Source: Nothopassalora personata
Lineage: Eukaryota > Ascomycota > Dothideomycetes > Mycosphaerellales > Mycosphaerellaceae
Length of the DNA: 64,000 nucleotides
Direction of reading: 5' to 3'
Assembly (NCBI GenBank): GCA_033816765.1
Contig: CM066287.1
Coordinates: forward strand, 4,650,001 to 4,714,000
Every line of letters begins with the position of its first letter. Position 1 is the stretch's first letter. Positions 10,289 to 19,925 of this stretch are shown here, piece by piece. The translations under genes were made by a program, and so were the position numbers. Below the pieces are notes generated by a model. The model saw nothing but the letters and a program-made list of their open reading frames with translations, had not been told where the DNA came from and did no database searches.

Positions 10289-12922
10289 TCAACCTTCGCG
10301 TTGATCCATCTCAGTCTGCTCGTCTAGCACCCACTTCTCCGAAAGCGTGATTTTCTGGCTCATGGCTGCATTCAACACCCAGTCTGACGCCACAATCTTG
10401 GCCTCGAGACCTTGGCTGGTTGCGTTTTCGCGGAACTTCTTCCACAACTTCATTTCGGCTTCACTCTTTCCGGACACTAGGTAGACATAGTCGAATTCGT
10501 TGCCTGCTTGGTTGGTGGGCTTTGTGAGGGATAGTTTCTGCCGGCCCTGATACATCATGGCTTCGCCACCGTTAAGAGAAATGATCTCCTTGTATGTATC
10601 GAAGCCGCCATTGACATCTTTGGTCACGCAGATGGCCCAGTGTGCGAATAGCTTGCGTTTGTTCTGCTTAGCGTGCTTAAGGCTCTCAGACAGCTTAAAG
10701 CCAAGTCGTTCCTCATTGTCCTTGTCCTTGAGCATTGGTGGGTCGTCTTGGAGCTTCTTGTTGTTGAGAGCGTAGTCAAGGAATGACGTGTCCACAACAA
10801 GGGGTGCACAAGCCAGCGCCGATACGAACTTCTTCGTCCGGAGGATCTTGGGAGCAACAAGAATATCAACATGAGCGGCATCTTGTGTCAGAAGAACACC
10901 GAGACCGCGTAGCACAGCCTTGTCGGCGGCCTCCTTCTTCGCATTGTTCGTCCAGCGATCGTCGCCGGTCACCATCATTCGATACTGTACTGGTGGCAAC
11001 GTCGAAGGGGCGGTATGCTTGGCTTTCTTGTTTTGCTTCGCGCGAGGCTCCTGAGTCTCTCCATCGCTGAGGTCACTATCTTGCGCTGTCACTTCATACT
11101 CATCGCTCGGCCGCTTCCGCGAGTGTCGAGCTGTTGGAGCGGGCGACGACATCTCTGCAACGCTGGCACGGCGCTCTCTGCCATGGGTGACACCGCCTTT
11201 CCGCTTCATCTCCTTCTGGTACAGGGCGATGTCTGCTGCAGACTCGTGGATGCTGTCGAGCGCTTTCGACTTCGAAGCACGACCGGTGCTGGCCAATACT
11301 GGAGTGGCGTTCTCCTTAGCGCTGGCCACGCGTGGTGTCGCGGCGGCAGATCGTGGTGGCCTGCCTCGCGGCTTCTTCACGGTCGCCGGTTCCGAAGGGT
11401 CGACATCCATCTCATCAGCTTCTGTGATAGTCGTAGGAACGTCCACATCGTCTTCTTGCGTCGCTGGCCCATCGGCAAGCACACTTGAGGCTGGGACTGT
11501 CTTTCGTGGTGACGGCTTCTCTGCAAGCTTCTTCTGAGACGATCTAGGCTTCGGGAAAAATTGCCTCTCCAGACTGGCCATGTCGAGAGCTGTCCGTCCA
11601 GTCACCTCGCCGAGATTTGTTCTTGTTGGAAATGTGAGGTATTTGTCGTTCGTGCAAGATTGTATGGCGCATTTGGCGTAGCTTTCCTCCAACCAGAGGT
11701 GATTGATTATCTTGATGTTCCATTCCGAAGCAGCTTCACACTTCTCGCCATTCTTGTGAGCTGTGACAAGGTGAGTATTGTCCTGTTTCATGGTCTTGGT
11801 GTACTCCGCTCCACAAATGCGAATGAGGTTCTCGATGTAGTTGCGAGAGTCGCCCGCGTAATTCGACAAGCTTATCTTCATGTCTTGGAATCCAGGAACA
11901 CCGTTGCGCGGCACCGGATAGTGGAACAGACGAGTCAATGGACTCGTGTACTTGTTCTGGTTGATGACATGGTACAGCCATGCCAGGTTTGCGACTTCCT
12001 TGCCAGCACGAGAAGCAGCGACATAGTTCGCACCATCACGAAAGTAGCCGATGTAGATATCCGCTTCATCAACGTTGTCGACAACAACTCCACCTCCGTA
12101 TGTAATCAGCTTGGTGATCGTCTCTTTGAGGTTGTGCGAGAGCTCGAGGTCGTTGCTCAAGAAAAGGCTCTTGCACATCAAGGCATTGAGATTCTTGCGA
12201 GACTCGGATGGACTGGGCGGTGGGCTTCCATCGGGCACCTTGGTCGGAGATGGGCTTATTGCGCCGTCAAGATCTGGTGAGGGGTATGATTTGACATGTG
12301 GTTTGTTGTTTCGACGAAGCAATTCCGGGTCTGGAAACTCGTATGCCCTCTCGCTGATCTTCTTGCCTAGTCGGAAGCAGTCATCGAACCAATGTGGCAG
12401 CACCATCTTGCATGTGTGTCCCTTGTCCAGGACGGCCTTACATTTAGGATGGTCCAGGCTCATGGTGACGACGTGGGTGACCAGCTTCGTCAATGGACGA
12501 CTGAACTGGCCACCGAGCGCCATGACACCGGCAGTGATGGCCTCTGCATCGCCCTCTGGAAGATCGGCACATGTCACGACGACATTGTGGAAATACTGGC
12601 TCGGGTCTGGGCTATGTTGGCGTGCCGATGCTTGCTTGCCCTTACGCGCGCTGTTTGCGGCCCATGACGGCTTCACGGTGCTGATGCCTCGCTCGACGGT
12701 CAAAGCATACTGCGGGAATTCGATCGTCGTCGAGATGATGTGAGTGATGTTGTCCAGCTCGTCAATCTGCTGGTCGCTTGAACGCAATGGCACGTATCGC
12801 CCACCATTGCTCTCCAGCGCAGCCAGGATGTCCGCCTTCTCGTCCTCGTCCAGGTCATCACTCGGAATGATGGTGAAGACCACGTTATCGAATAGCGCGC
12901 CGGAGCTCTCTTCGTCGGCCAT
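10289..12922 (-). CDS. Six-BRCT genome-maintenance scaffold, Brc1/Rtt107 family
   Basis: Single exon, 877 residues from the ATG at 12922; the frame is open further upstream but that stretch is promoter-like. Brc1/Rtt107 proteins bind phosphorylated H2A and organise repair factors at stalled replication forks. Four N-terminal BRCT units are visible. Unit 1 starts FDNVVFTIIPSDDL and ends with TVKPSWAA. Unit 2 runs YFHNVVVTCADLPEG to PHWFDDCFRLG. Units 3 and 4 run LFLSNDLELSHN to LAWLYHVI and ISLSNYAGDSRNYI to INHLWLEESYA. A linker with an AT-hook-like core (KKPRGRPPRS) and basic, phospho-acceptor-rich stretches follows. The C-terminal pair (YRMMVTGDDRW and LFAHWAICVTKD to ASDWVLNA) is the expected gamma-H2A reader. 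Domain number and spacing match the family. Confidence 0.88.
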   Translation of the reverse strand: MADEESSGALFDNVVFTIIPSDDLDEDEKADILAALESNGGRYVPLRSSDQQIDELDNITHIISTTIEFPQYALTVERGISTVKPSWAANSARKGKQASARQHSPDPSQYFHNVVVTCADLPEGDAEAITAGVMALGGQFSRPLTKLVTHVVTMSLDHPKCKAVLDKGHTCKMVLPHWFDDCFRLGKKISERAYEFPDPELLRRNNKPHVKSYPSPDLDGAISPSPTKVPDGSPPPSPSESRKNLNALMCKSLFLSNDLELSHNLKETITKLITYGGGVVVDNVDEADIYIGYFRDGANYVAASRAGKEVANLAWLYHVINQNKYTSPLTRLFHYPVPRNGVPGFQDMKISLSNYAGDSRNYIENLIRICGAEYTKTMKQDNTHLVTAHKNGEKCEAASEWNIKIINHLWLEESYAKCAIQSCTNDKYLTFPTRTNLGEVTGRTALDMASLERQFFPKPRSSQKKLAEKPSPRKTVPASSVLADGPATQEDDVDVPTTITEADEMDVDPSEPATVKKPRGRPPRSAAATPRVASAKENATPVLASTGRASKSKALDSIHESAADIALYQKEMKRKGGVTHGRERRASVAEMSSPAPTARHSRKRPSDEYEVTAQDSDLSDGETQEPRAKQNKKAKHTAPSTLPPVQYRMMVTGDDRWTNNAKKEAADKAVLRGLGVLLTQDAAHVDILVAPKILRTKKFVSALACAPLVVDTSFLDYALNNKKLQDDPPMLKDKDNEERLGFKLSESLKHAKQNKRKLFAHWAICVTKDVNGGFDTYKEIISLNGGEAMMYQGRQKLSLTKPTNQAGNEFDYVYLVSGKSEAEMKLWKKFRENATSQGLEAKIVASDWVLNAAMSQKITLSEKWVLDEQTEMDQREG

Positions 12923-13198
12923 GGTGGGGCTGGGGATTGGGTGTGAGGGGTGGTGGACGAGCTGAGATGAGATGTTGTGAATGTCAATGGAAAGAGACGC
13001 GTTGAGGCAATCACGAACGCCACACGCTAGCGACATGAAGAGAAGGCGCGAGCACGTGGTACGCAAGTGCCAAGATTTCATTTTCTGTTCCACTTCGGCC
13101 ATTCCACGCGACGAGGGAATATCGACATTCACCACAGGCGTAGGATACCCATTTCTTTGCGCCGATTCCCACCAGAACAACACAACACACCCCTCAAA
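12923..13198. promoter_or_regulatory. Divergent promoter between the BRCT gene and RPL22
   Basis: 276 bp separate the two start codons. The RPL22 side has a CA-rich leader directly before the ATG (aacacaacacacccctcaaa), typical of strongly expressed fungal genes. Confidence 0.55.
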
Positions 13199-13731
13199 AT
13201 GGTTTCAACAGCTGTATGTATATCGCTTTGCTGCCTGTCAACGCCTTAATTGGCCGTCTCGACCCAGAGCAGTAGGCTGAGTATGAGTTTGAATAGAAGA
13301 GACCAACTGCCGGCGGCGCAGCGAAGAAGGGTCAGAAGACTAGCAAGAAGGTGTGTATTGAGCATCCACTGCGTTGGTTATTCCCACTAACAACTCGCCC
13401 TCTGCAGTTCATCATCAACGCGCAGCAGCCAACCCAGGACCGCATCTTCGACCCATCCGCCTTTGCAACCTTCCTTCAGCAGCGCATTAAGGTCGAGGGC
13501 CGCACCGGTAACCTCGGCGACAACATCACTGTCTCCAACCTGGGCGATGGCAAGATCGAGGTCGTCGCACACCAGGACTTCTCCGGTCGCTACCTCAAGT
13601 ACCTGACCAAGAAGTTCCTCAAGAAACAGCAGCTCCGTGACTGGCTCCGTGTGGTCAGCACCAGCAAGGGCGAGTACAGCTTGAAGTTCTTCAATGTTGT
13701 GGGTGAGGGCGAGGAGGATGATGATGAGTAA
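13199..13731 (+). CDS. RPL22: 60S ribosomal protein eL22
   Basis: Structural protein of the large ribosomal subunit. It has three exons: 13199..13213 (only 15 nt, MVSTA), 13297..13350 (18 codons, Lys-rich) and 13408..13731. Intron 1 (13214..13296) has donor GTATGT and acceptor TAG. Intron 2 (13351..13407, 57 nt) has a perfect CTAAC branch point and acceptor CAG. The product is about 130 residues, the usual size. Signature segments are KFIINAQQPTQDRIFDPSAF, KVEGRTGNLGDN, HQDFSGRYLKYLTKKFLKK and LRDWLRVVSTSKG, ending in an acidic tail. The exact acceptor of intron 1 (13296 or 13299) changes one residue only. Introns close to the start codon are usual in fungal ribosomal protein genes. Confidence 0.95.
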
Positions 13732-13888
13732 ACGATACCGATACTCGACTCAATCTGCATATCACATTGGGAGATGGACGATGGTACAGTGATTAAGGAC
13801 TTGCATTGTGTAGCTATGGCGAACACGTGGTATCTCAGCTGTTGACAATCATAAAGTGAGAGTCATTCTCTACTTTCTCCTTAAACGT

Positions 13889-16800
13889 CTACTTTCTTCC
13901 TCCCCTTCCTCTTGAGCGCTGTAGACCATGCTTGAATGCTCCACCCCTGCCAGCTTTATGCACCTTCCCACTGCTGAATCCACCACCTCTGGTCTTGTCA
14001 CCGCTTAGCGATCGTCGCTGCGGCTTTTGCTTACCACCGCCTCGGGGCCTCTTGCCAGCATCAAGCTTCTTCTTGGCAGCCATGGCGTCGTCTTCGTCAA
14101 TATCCATCTCATCGTCGTCGCCGCGGACATTCTTGAACTTGAGCTTGCCACGCTGCCCTCGTTCAGCTGCGTGCTTACCCTTGATGGCGTTGACATAGGC
14201 GTTGATGCCACCTTCCAGCGTGCCATCGCCCGAATTGGCACCGCCAGTCATGCCATCGTCGTCAAAGTCCATAACCTCCTCATCGGAGCTCTCGTTGAAG
14301 ACCAACTTGCCATCGAGATCAGTCTTGGCCTTGTTCTTCTTGCCTTCGGCTGCAGCACCTCTCTTGGCCGGTTTCGTCGAAGATACATGAGCAAGGGCCT
14401 TGCGGTCCAGGAGATCAAGCGGCTCATCTTCATCTTCCACGATGTACTGGCTGCCACCCTGTTTGGCTTTCTTGCCCTTCGCCACAGCCCGACCTAGCAC
14501 TTCATCATCTGAAATGTCTGAGCCGGAGTCCTCTGAAGCAGAGCCGTATACAGCTTCATCATACTCGCTCTCAAACTTGTTTCGCAGCTTGTCAGCACCC
14601 TGTGTGGCCTCTTCATCGTCTTCGCCTGCATCTCGCTTCTTCCTCCTTCTCTCCCGCGTCTTTCGAACGTTCGATATGAGCTTCTTGTCTGCTTCGGGGG
14701 TGTACGTTTCGACGATTCGGAACCCGAACCTCCTAATCATGCGCTCGAAAATGTGCTTGACCTTGGCCTTGAAGTGTTGTTTGTGTTCGTGACTCCATAC
14801 GATCAGGTTTGGTATGAGAGTCTCCAGTCGTGGTAGGACGAGGGTGCTTGATAAGGAGATGATACAAACTTTCACAAAGCCGAGGACAGATCGTACAATC
14901 TCGCGGTTGTTTGAAGTCAGGAAAAGGTCCATGGTCTGTACCAGGTCTGTAACCGTCGCTTCCGGCAGGCGATGGTGGAACTCGTAGAGTAGTCTTGTCA
15001 AGGCAGTGATGGATGCAGAGATCATGTGAGGCGTGGATCCTGCAAGACCTGCAGATACCATAGTGAAGTACTCCTCCAAGCTAGCAGGCACCGAAGGCGC
15101 ATCGGCGGACATGTGTGGAACCTTTGCGTTGACGACAGTGCCCCCTTCGGCCATCTTCTCACCCATGAGCACCAATAAGTCAAAGGCCGCAGTTCGAGCT
15201 TTCTCGTTCACCTCCTTGACGCCAATGACGACCTCAGAGATGATGGAGGGGATGAATTGAAGTTCTGATTCTGGCAGACCGGGTATGGTTTCCGCAATTG
15301 AGGCCAGTCGATCACGGCGGGCTGGTACGGAAACCTTCTCAGCGGAGGACAGCAAGAGTTGCTGCAGATCAGCACTGCGCTCAGCCAATGCTTGCCTGCC
15401 GACCTCAGACTCGGAGAGTCGTGGAATAAGCTTGTAGGCTTTCTTCTGCAGCTGTGGGTCGTCTTGCTTGTTGACAATGTTTGCCGCCATGTTGAAAAGG
15501 CCAGCGAAGCTGTCTCTTGGTAGATAGGTGGAGATGGTAATGACGAGGTCCATGAGTGTATGCGATGTCGGCGGCATCTTGTCTTTAGAGTCTTTGCCAG
15601 AGCCACGTTCTTTCTGCTTGTCGGCTTGTGTCTGAGAGCCACTTTCGGCGACCGCGCTTTCGAGCATTATGGCCACCCGCTGGTAGGTCTCGAGAAGTTC
15701 AGATTCTGGGGTGATGCTCAGATAAGCATTGATACACTGCAATAGATTCCCACGATTGTGAGGCAAAGTCTGACTGTAGACGTTAAACAACACGGCCAGT
15801 AGGTTTCCTGCAGACCCAGACATATGCTTGAGGTTGGCTTGAGCTTCTTTGGTAGTGAGCCGCCCCTGTTGAAGAAGATCTTCCCCGCCTTCCACTTCCG
15901 CAAGAGCCTTGTTCGTGTCCACGAGGTTCTGAAGGGCCTTGCAGATGTCTGTCCTCATCTGAGGTTGCTGGTACAACAAGTTGCTAAGCAATTCCGCGAA
16001 AGTCTGGTCGAAAGCTTCCTTGAGGTCCAGAGGTAGCTCGCAATAACCTGGCAGGCATGACCAGATTTGACTGACAATGGTCTCGAAAACTTTGATTTCC
16101 ATAGTCTTTTCGGCGCTGCCGTGGTTAAGAACACGTTGGAACAAGCTTTCGCTCAGCGGGACCAGCTCAGATCGGAAGTGTGCCAGCCGTGTGTTACTGA
16201 CAGAGTCGCGCATGATGGGCAGTAGCCATGCCCGGCCAGGTCCAGAAGCAGCCTTGCCAAGGTTGAGAGGCAATACCGAGAGTACAGCGTCTGGTCCAGC
16301 ATACTTGATGGCAGCGGAAAGTACAGTATCAGCCTCTTTCTTCCCAGCGAAAGAGTCGTCGCTACGAAGGTCCCCGATCGTCTTGACGATATTGTCCAAT
16401 AAAGGGTGTGACCTCCACCTCAAGGCCTCGAAGGCTGCAGAAAGCACATGGAACACCTCCATCCATGCAGTCTGATACTTGACGGCCAGGAGATCTCGCA
16501 TGGTTTTGGCAACATTTTCCAGTACCTTCTCATCCATGATGGAGGGCTCGAGGATGACAGAACTTGGCACACAGTTGTGAAGCAGGGAGATTAGACACTC
16601 GGAGGCAGAGATGCGAATGTTGTGTGAAGAGGATGTGAGGAAAGAAGAGACCTTGGCGAACAGCCCGGCAAGCTTCTCAAAAGTCTCCTCGGGTTCCACC
16701 TGCGCAGATACTTCGTAGCCTCTGCTCAGCACTGCGATCCACGGAGGCAGAAGCTGCGAGTCATTTAGAGATGGCTGCAGCTCTGTGATGACTTCGAGCA

Positions 16801-17674
16801 GCCTAGGAAGCTTCGAGGAGGACACTTCATCTGCAAGTCCGGCGAATATGATCTCGAAGATCTCGAATGCAGCCATTGTCATGAATTCGTTGCTGCCTCT
16901 CGAGATATTCAACAACACCTCACAGAGCGCATCAATCTTCTTGCTAGGCCAGCTATTCTGCGACGAGGCGACAGTCTTTACGAGCTGCAGGGCATGCATT
17001 AGACTTGGCTCGTGCTGTGTATCGTCCCGCTGTCTCTGCTTCCTCTTCTTGCTATTGGCCTCTTCGACTGCCTTCTGTAGGTGTTGCAGCGCAGTCTGAG
17101 CGCACATATCGGCGCATGGGTGATCGAGTGAAGGCGAAGGTGGGGGATGCATCAGCACGTTGCTCAGCGCATCCTGTGCCCGCTTCCTCACCTTCGGCCG
17201 GTGGTCCATACAGAGCGCCAACAGTCCGCCGACCGCATCGCGGGGACTCGGCTGCGACCTCGACTGAGGTAGCGCCCATGCTTGCGAGTTCTGCGCATTC
17301 AGCAGCGATTCCAAGCATCCGATGCTAGCTCTCAGTAAGGGTGCCTCAGCATCAGCATGTGTCAACGCCGGCGCAAGGCTGGTGAGTATCTGGGGGAACT
17401 TGGATCGCAAGAGTGGCGCGGGAACATGGCCGGTGACGAGATCGAGGAGATAGACCACCGCTGCGGCCACGTCCTTGTTAACGATGCCCTTGTCGGTCGA
17501 GATGTACTGTCCCAGCAGCGAGAGTAAGGCGGCGAAGTACGCGGTGGGTGTGGGTTCGTTCTTTTGCGATCGTAGCGTGTCGTCGATGGCGTTGAGGACG
17601 ACAGATGTCTGCTGCTGGCTCTGCAGCTTCGGCGAGTTACGGATCTTCTGCAGTCTCTCCTCTAACGCCGACAT
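13889..17674 (-). CDS. RRP12: Ribosomal RNA processing protein 12 (NUC173 domain)
   Basis: Single exon, 1261 residues from the ATG at 17674 (MSALEERLQKIRNSPK, the conserved fungal start). An in-frame extension upstream is rejected as leader. Rrp12 is a HEAT/ARM-repeat export and maturation factor for both ribosomal subunits, in nucleolus and cytoplasm. Helical repeats run through about residue 1000, for example RDAVGGLLALCMDHRPKVRK near 150 and the NUC173-type centre around VKYQTAWMEVFHVLSAAFEA. The C-terminal 250 residues are acidic and basic by turns (SEDSGSDISDDEVLGRAV, then GGGKQKPQRRSLS) and end in a Gly/Arg/Lys tail. Length, repeats and tail all match the family. It lies 163 bp downstream of the ARMH3-like gene on the same strand. 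Confidence 0.93.
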   Translation of the reverse strand: MSALEERLQKIRNSPKLQSQQQTSVVLNAIDDTLRSQKNEPTPTAYFAALLSLLGQYISTDKGIVNKDVAAAVVYLLDLVTGHVPAPLLRSKFPQILTSLAPALTHADAEAPLLRASIGCLESLLNAQNSQAWALPQSRSQPSPRDAVGGLLALCMDHRPKVRKRAQDALSNVLMHPPPSPSLDHPCADMCAQTALQHLQKAVEEANSKKRKQRQRDDTQHEPSLMHALQLVKTVASSQNSWPSKKIDALCEVLLNISRGSNEFMTMAAFEIFEIIFAGLADEVSSSKLPRLLEVITELQPSLNDSQLLPPWIAVLSRGYEVSAQVEPEETFEKLAGLFAKVSSFLTSSSHNIRISASECLISLLHNCVPSSVILEPSIMDEKVLENVAKTMRDLLAVKYQTAWMEVFHVLSAAFEALRWRSHPLLDNIVKTIGDLRSDDSFAGKKEADTVLSAAIKYAGPDAVLSVLPLNLGKAASGPGRAWLLPIMRDSVSNTRLAHFRSELVPLSESLFQRVLNHGSAEKTMEIKVFETIVSQIWSCLPGYCELPLDLKEAFDQTFAELLSNLLYQQPQMRTDICKALQNLVDTNKALAEVEGGEDLLQQGRLTTKEAQANLKHMSGSAGNLLAVLFNVYSQTLPHNRGNLLQCINAYLSITPESELLETYQRVAIMLESAVAESGSQTQADKQKERGSGKDSKDKMPPTSHTLMDLVITISTYLPRDSFAGLFNMAANIVNKQDDPQLQKKAYKLIPRLSESEVGRQALAERSADLQQLLLSSAEKVSVPARRDRLASIAETIPGLPESELQFIPSIISEVVIGVKEVNEKARTAAFDLLVLMGEKMAEGGTVVNAKVPHMSADAPSVPASLEEYFTMVSAGLAGSTPHMISASITALTRLLYEFHHRLPEATVTDLVQTMDLFLTSNNREIVRSVLGFVKVCIISLSSTLVLPRLETLIPNLIVWSHEHKQHFKAKVKHIFERMIRRFGFRIVETYTPEADKKLISNVRKTRERRRKKRDAGEDDEEATQGADKLRNKFESEYDEAVYGSASEDSGSDISDDEVLGRAVAKGKKAKQGGSQYIVEDEDEPLDLLDRKALAHVSSTKPAKRGAAAEGKKNKAKTDLDGKLVFNESSDEEVMDFDDDGMTGGANSGDGTLEGGINAYVNAIKGKHAAERGQRGKLKFKNVRGDDDEMDIDEDDAMAAKKKLDAGKRPRGGGKQKPQRRSLSGDKTRGGGFSSGKVHKAGRGGAFKHGLQRSRGRGGRK

Positions 17675-17837
17675 GTTGACCTTCCCTCCACCAGCCGGCT
17701 GCTGTTTGGCAGAGATTATTACATGTACAAGAAAAAGTTTCGATGGCGGAGATAAGCGAGTGATGACCGAGCGGAAAGTCAAATATTGATGGCGGGCGTC
17801 AAAATTCATAGGAGTATGTGCATGGCTACATTGTCTG

Positions 17838-19925
17838 CTACGAAGACACCAATGCCGCGGCATCGTTCACAGCTATTCGCGTAATCTTCTTCAGATCGAC
17901 TTTGTAGTCCGCCTCTCTAAACGGCGCCACCTGATCTAGTCCCTCGCGCGTCTCAATCGACAATGTTTCGTAGCCTTGCTTGATGATCTGATTGACCTCT
18001 CGTGGCGTCAGGACAGTGCTCTTGCTCTTCTGCGAATCTATGAGCTCCTGGTAATGCTTCGACACGCCAATGAGTGAGTTGATTGGGCTGTGCGTTTCGG
18101 GTTGACTGAGCTCATAAGCATCTCGAAATTTGATGAGTGCTTCGCCGGACTCTACCAGCTTATAGAAGAGGTCATCGTAAGCTGCAGCATCGGGAAGAAA
18201 GGCTTCGCCGTTGGTCAATGACAATGTCAAAATATTGGTCGTGCCTTCGGCGACTTGATGGATCCCTGAGAGAGTCTTGAGATGGTCTGCGTATTGTGTC
18301 AGGAAGCGCACGAACGCCAATAAGGAGCGCCAGACTTCGGACCAGTGAAAGGCGAGCTTCGTTCTGGTTCTCGAGAGGTACGAGACGATGCAAGACAACA
18401 CGGCAATATCCTGCAGGTAGAAGTGTGTGTCGAGCTTCTTGCGTAGATTGTGATTGAGGCCATCGATCAGAAGATCAACCGAGGCACTAAGGTATGGTCT
18501 GTTCTCAGCCGCCGATGGCAGCAGCGGTTGTCTCTGCCGGCACAGTCGAACTGGAGACGAAGTCTCGCAGAGTACTTTAACTATGCTTTCATCTTCCACT
18601 AACAGCAGCAGTATGAGCATAGTCAGATGGGAATACAGGGTCGCTCGAATGTTGCGGTATGCGTGCTGACACAGGTATGATGTGAACGATAGGAACTTGC
18701 TGAAGGCAGAATGCTCGACATGGCTCTTGTCGTCACTGGCCAGCGTGACAAAGTGGTGCCGAAATAGCTTGTTTGCCAGCACGAAGTCGTAGAGCGTAAG
18801 CAATGAGGCAGTCTCGCCTCCGGGTCTGCCTTATGTCAGTGTCACTCTAACCTTGGAGGGACATCACGTATGCTCACTGCTGAGAAAACAACTCTTTCTG
18901 CTGCTCTTCCGTCAGATTGGGCTTAGCTGGCTTTAAACCAGCCAGCCGACCAAGACCAACATACGACAAAGTGCCGCCCACGCTCCAGCCGACGAGCGTA
19001 TCGTCTTGGATCTCGATGTACCGCTGACGAAGAGTCGTCGTTGTCCATGCAACGCTACGCACTACGCGTGTCATGGTCTCCTCATTGACGAAGTCAGAGA
19101 ACCGCACTCGATACTGGTTGTGAGACTCGAACTTATTATAGTTGGCGAGTAGTCCGGTCAGCAGGAGAGGCTCTGATGCCCAAAGAGGGTCCTCTAGTGC
19201 GATCATCTTCATGAGGCCGGGAAAGAAGTCTTTTTGCACGAAGTAGGACACGAGCGCCGTCTGATAGCCTCCAGCAACGACCGCAATAGCAGCTCGGACT
19301 GCTTTCTGCCGCGTTTCCGGCGTCTGGCCATCTCTTATCGCTCGGTCAAGCGTGCTCACGAGATCAAAGAAGACTGAATCTACATTGTCTAAGCCAGCCA
19401 GCACTTCGATGACATCTGAGCTTGCATTCGTGTATTTCTTCGCAAGCACGACCGAAAAAAAGACCGTCAAAGTCTAAGTAATCAACCGGTGTGCCATGCG
19501 AATGGACGAGAATGTATGACCTACCTCGAGAGCATGTTCCTGCGTCGGAATATCGCCACTCTTTACCTTCGCAAGGGCTTGTAAGAGCAGGTGTTGTGGT
19601 AGATGCTGCCAGGATTTAGCTGCTGGATGACATTTGCACGATTCACAGGACGAACTTGAGCGTGGAGGAGTGTGTCGGCCTCGACTTCCTCGATCACCTG
19701 TCGCAATGTTGCTGTGTCTGGTTTCAGGAGGAACAGTGTGTCCCAGAAGTCTTCATCTTTCTCTTCGGGCTCGGAATCCTGCCCATCATGTCAGTAGAAT
19801 GCTTGCATTAGCCAACGAGAGACCTTGCCTACCCGAAAAAGACGTCTATAGAGCCCTACAACCTTAGGCTCAAAAATATCGGGCCTAGCCTGCTGTTCGA
19901 GCGGAGATTCTATCGAAGCCGCCAT
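17838..19925 (-). CDS. Armadillo-like helical protein, ARMH3/C10orf76 family (DUF1741)
   Basis: Five exons: 19925..19833, 19778..19656, 19605..19525, 19473..18878 and 18825..17838. All four introns are 50-54 nt with consensus ends, and phases close to give 626 residues. The animal relative ARMH3 works at the Golgi with phosphatidylinositol 4-kinase beta; the fungal role is inferred from that. The N-terminal part has FEPKVVGLYRRLFR and EDFWDTLFLLKPD. The middle has TVFFSVVLAKKYTNASSDVI and EVLAGLDNVD. The C-terminal DUF1741 region carries HFVTLASDDKSHVEHSAF and LCQHAYRNIRATLYSHL. Several segments are hydrophobic helices (TMLILLLLVEDE), which explains why some relatives are labelled membrane proteins. 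Exon joins such as FSQQ|PGGETASLLTLYDF read through conserved sequence. Confidence 0.9.

Noticed and set aside
12923..13183. N-terminal extension of the BRCT protein
   Set aside because: The frame is open upstream of the ATG at 12,922, but the translation has no BRCT-family content and lies in the promoter shared with RPL22.
17675..17863. N-terminal extension of RRP12
   Set aside because: The conserved start MSALEERLQK is at 17,674; upstream codons are leader.
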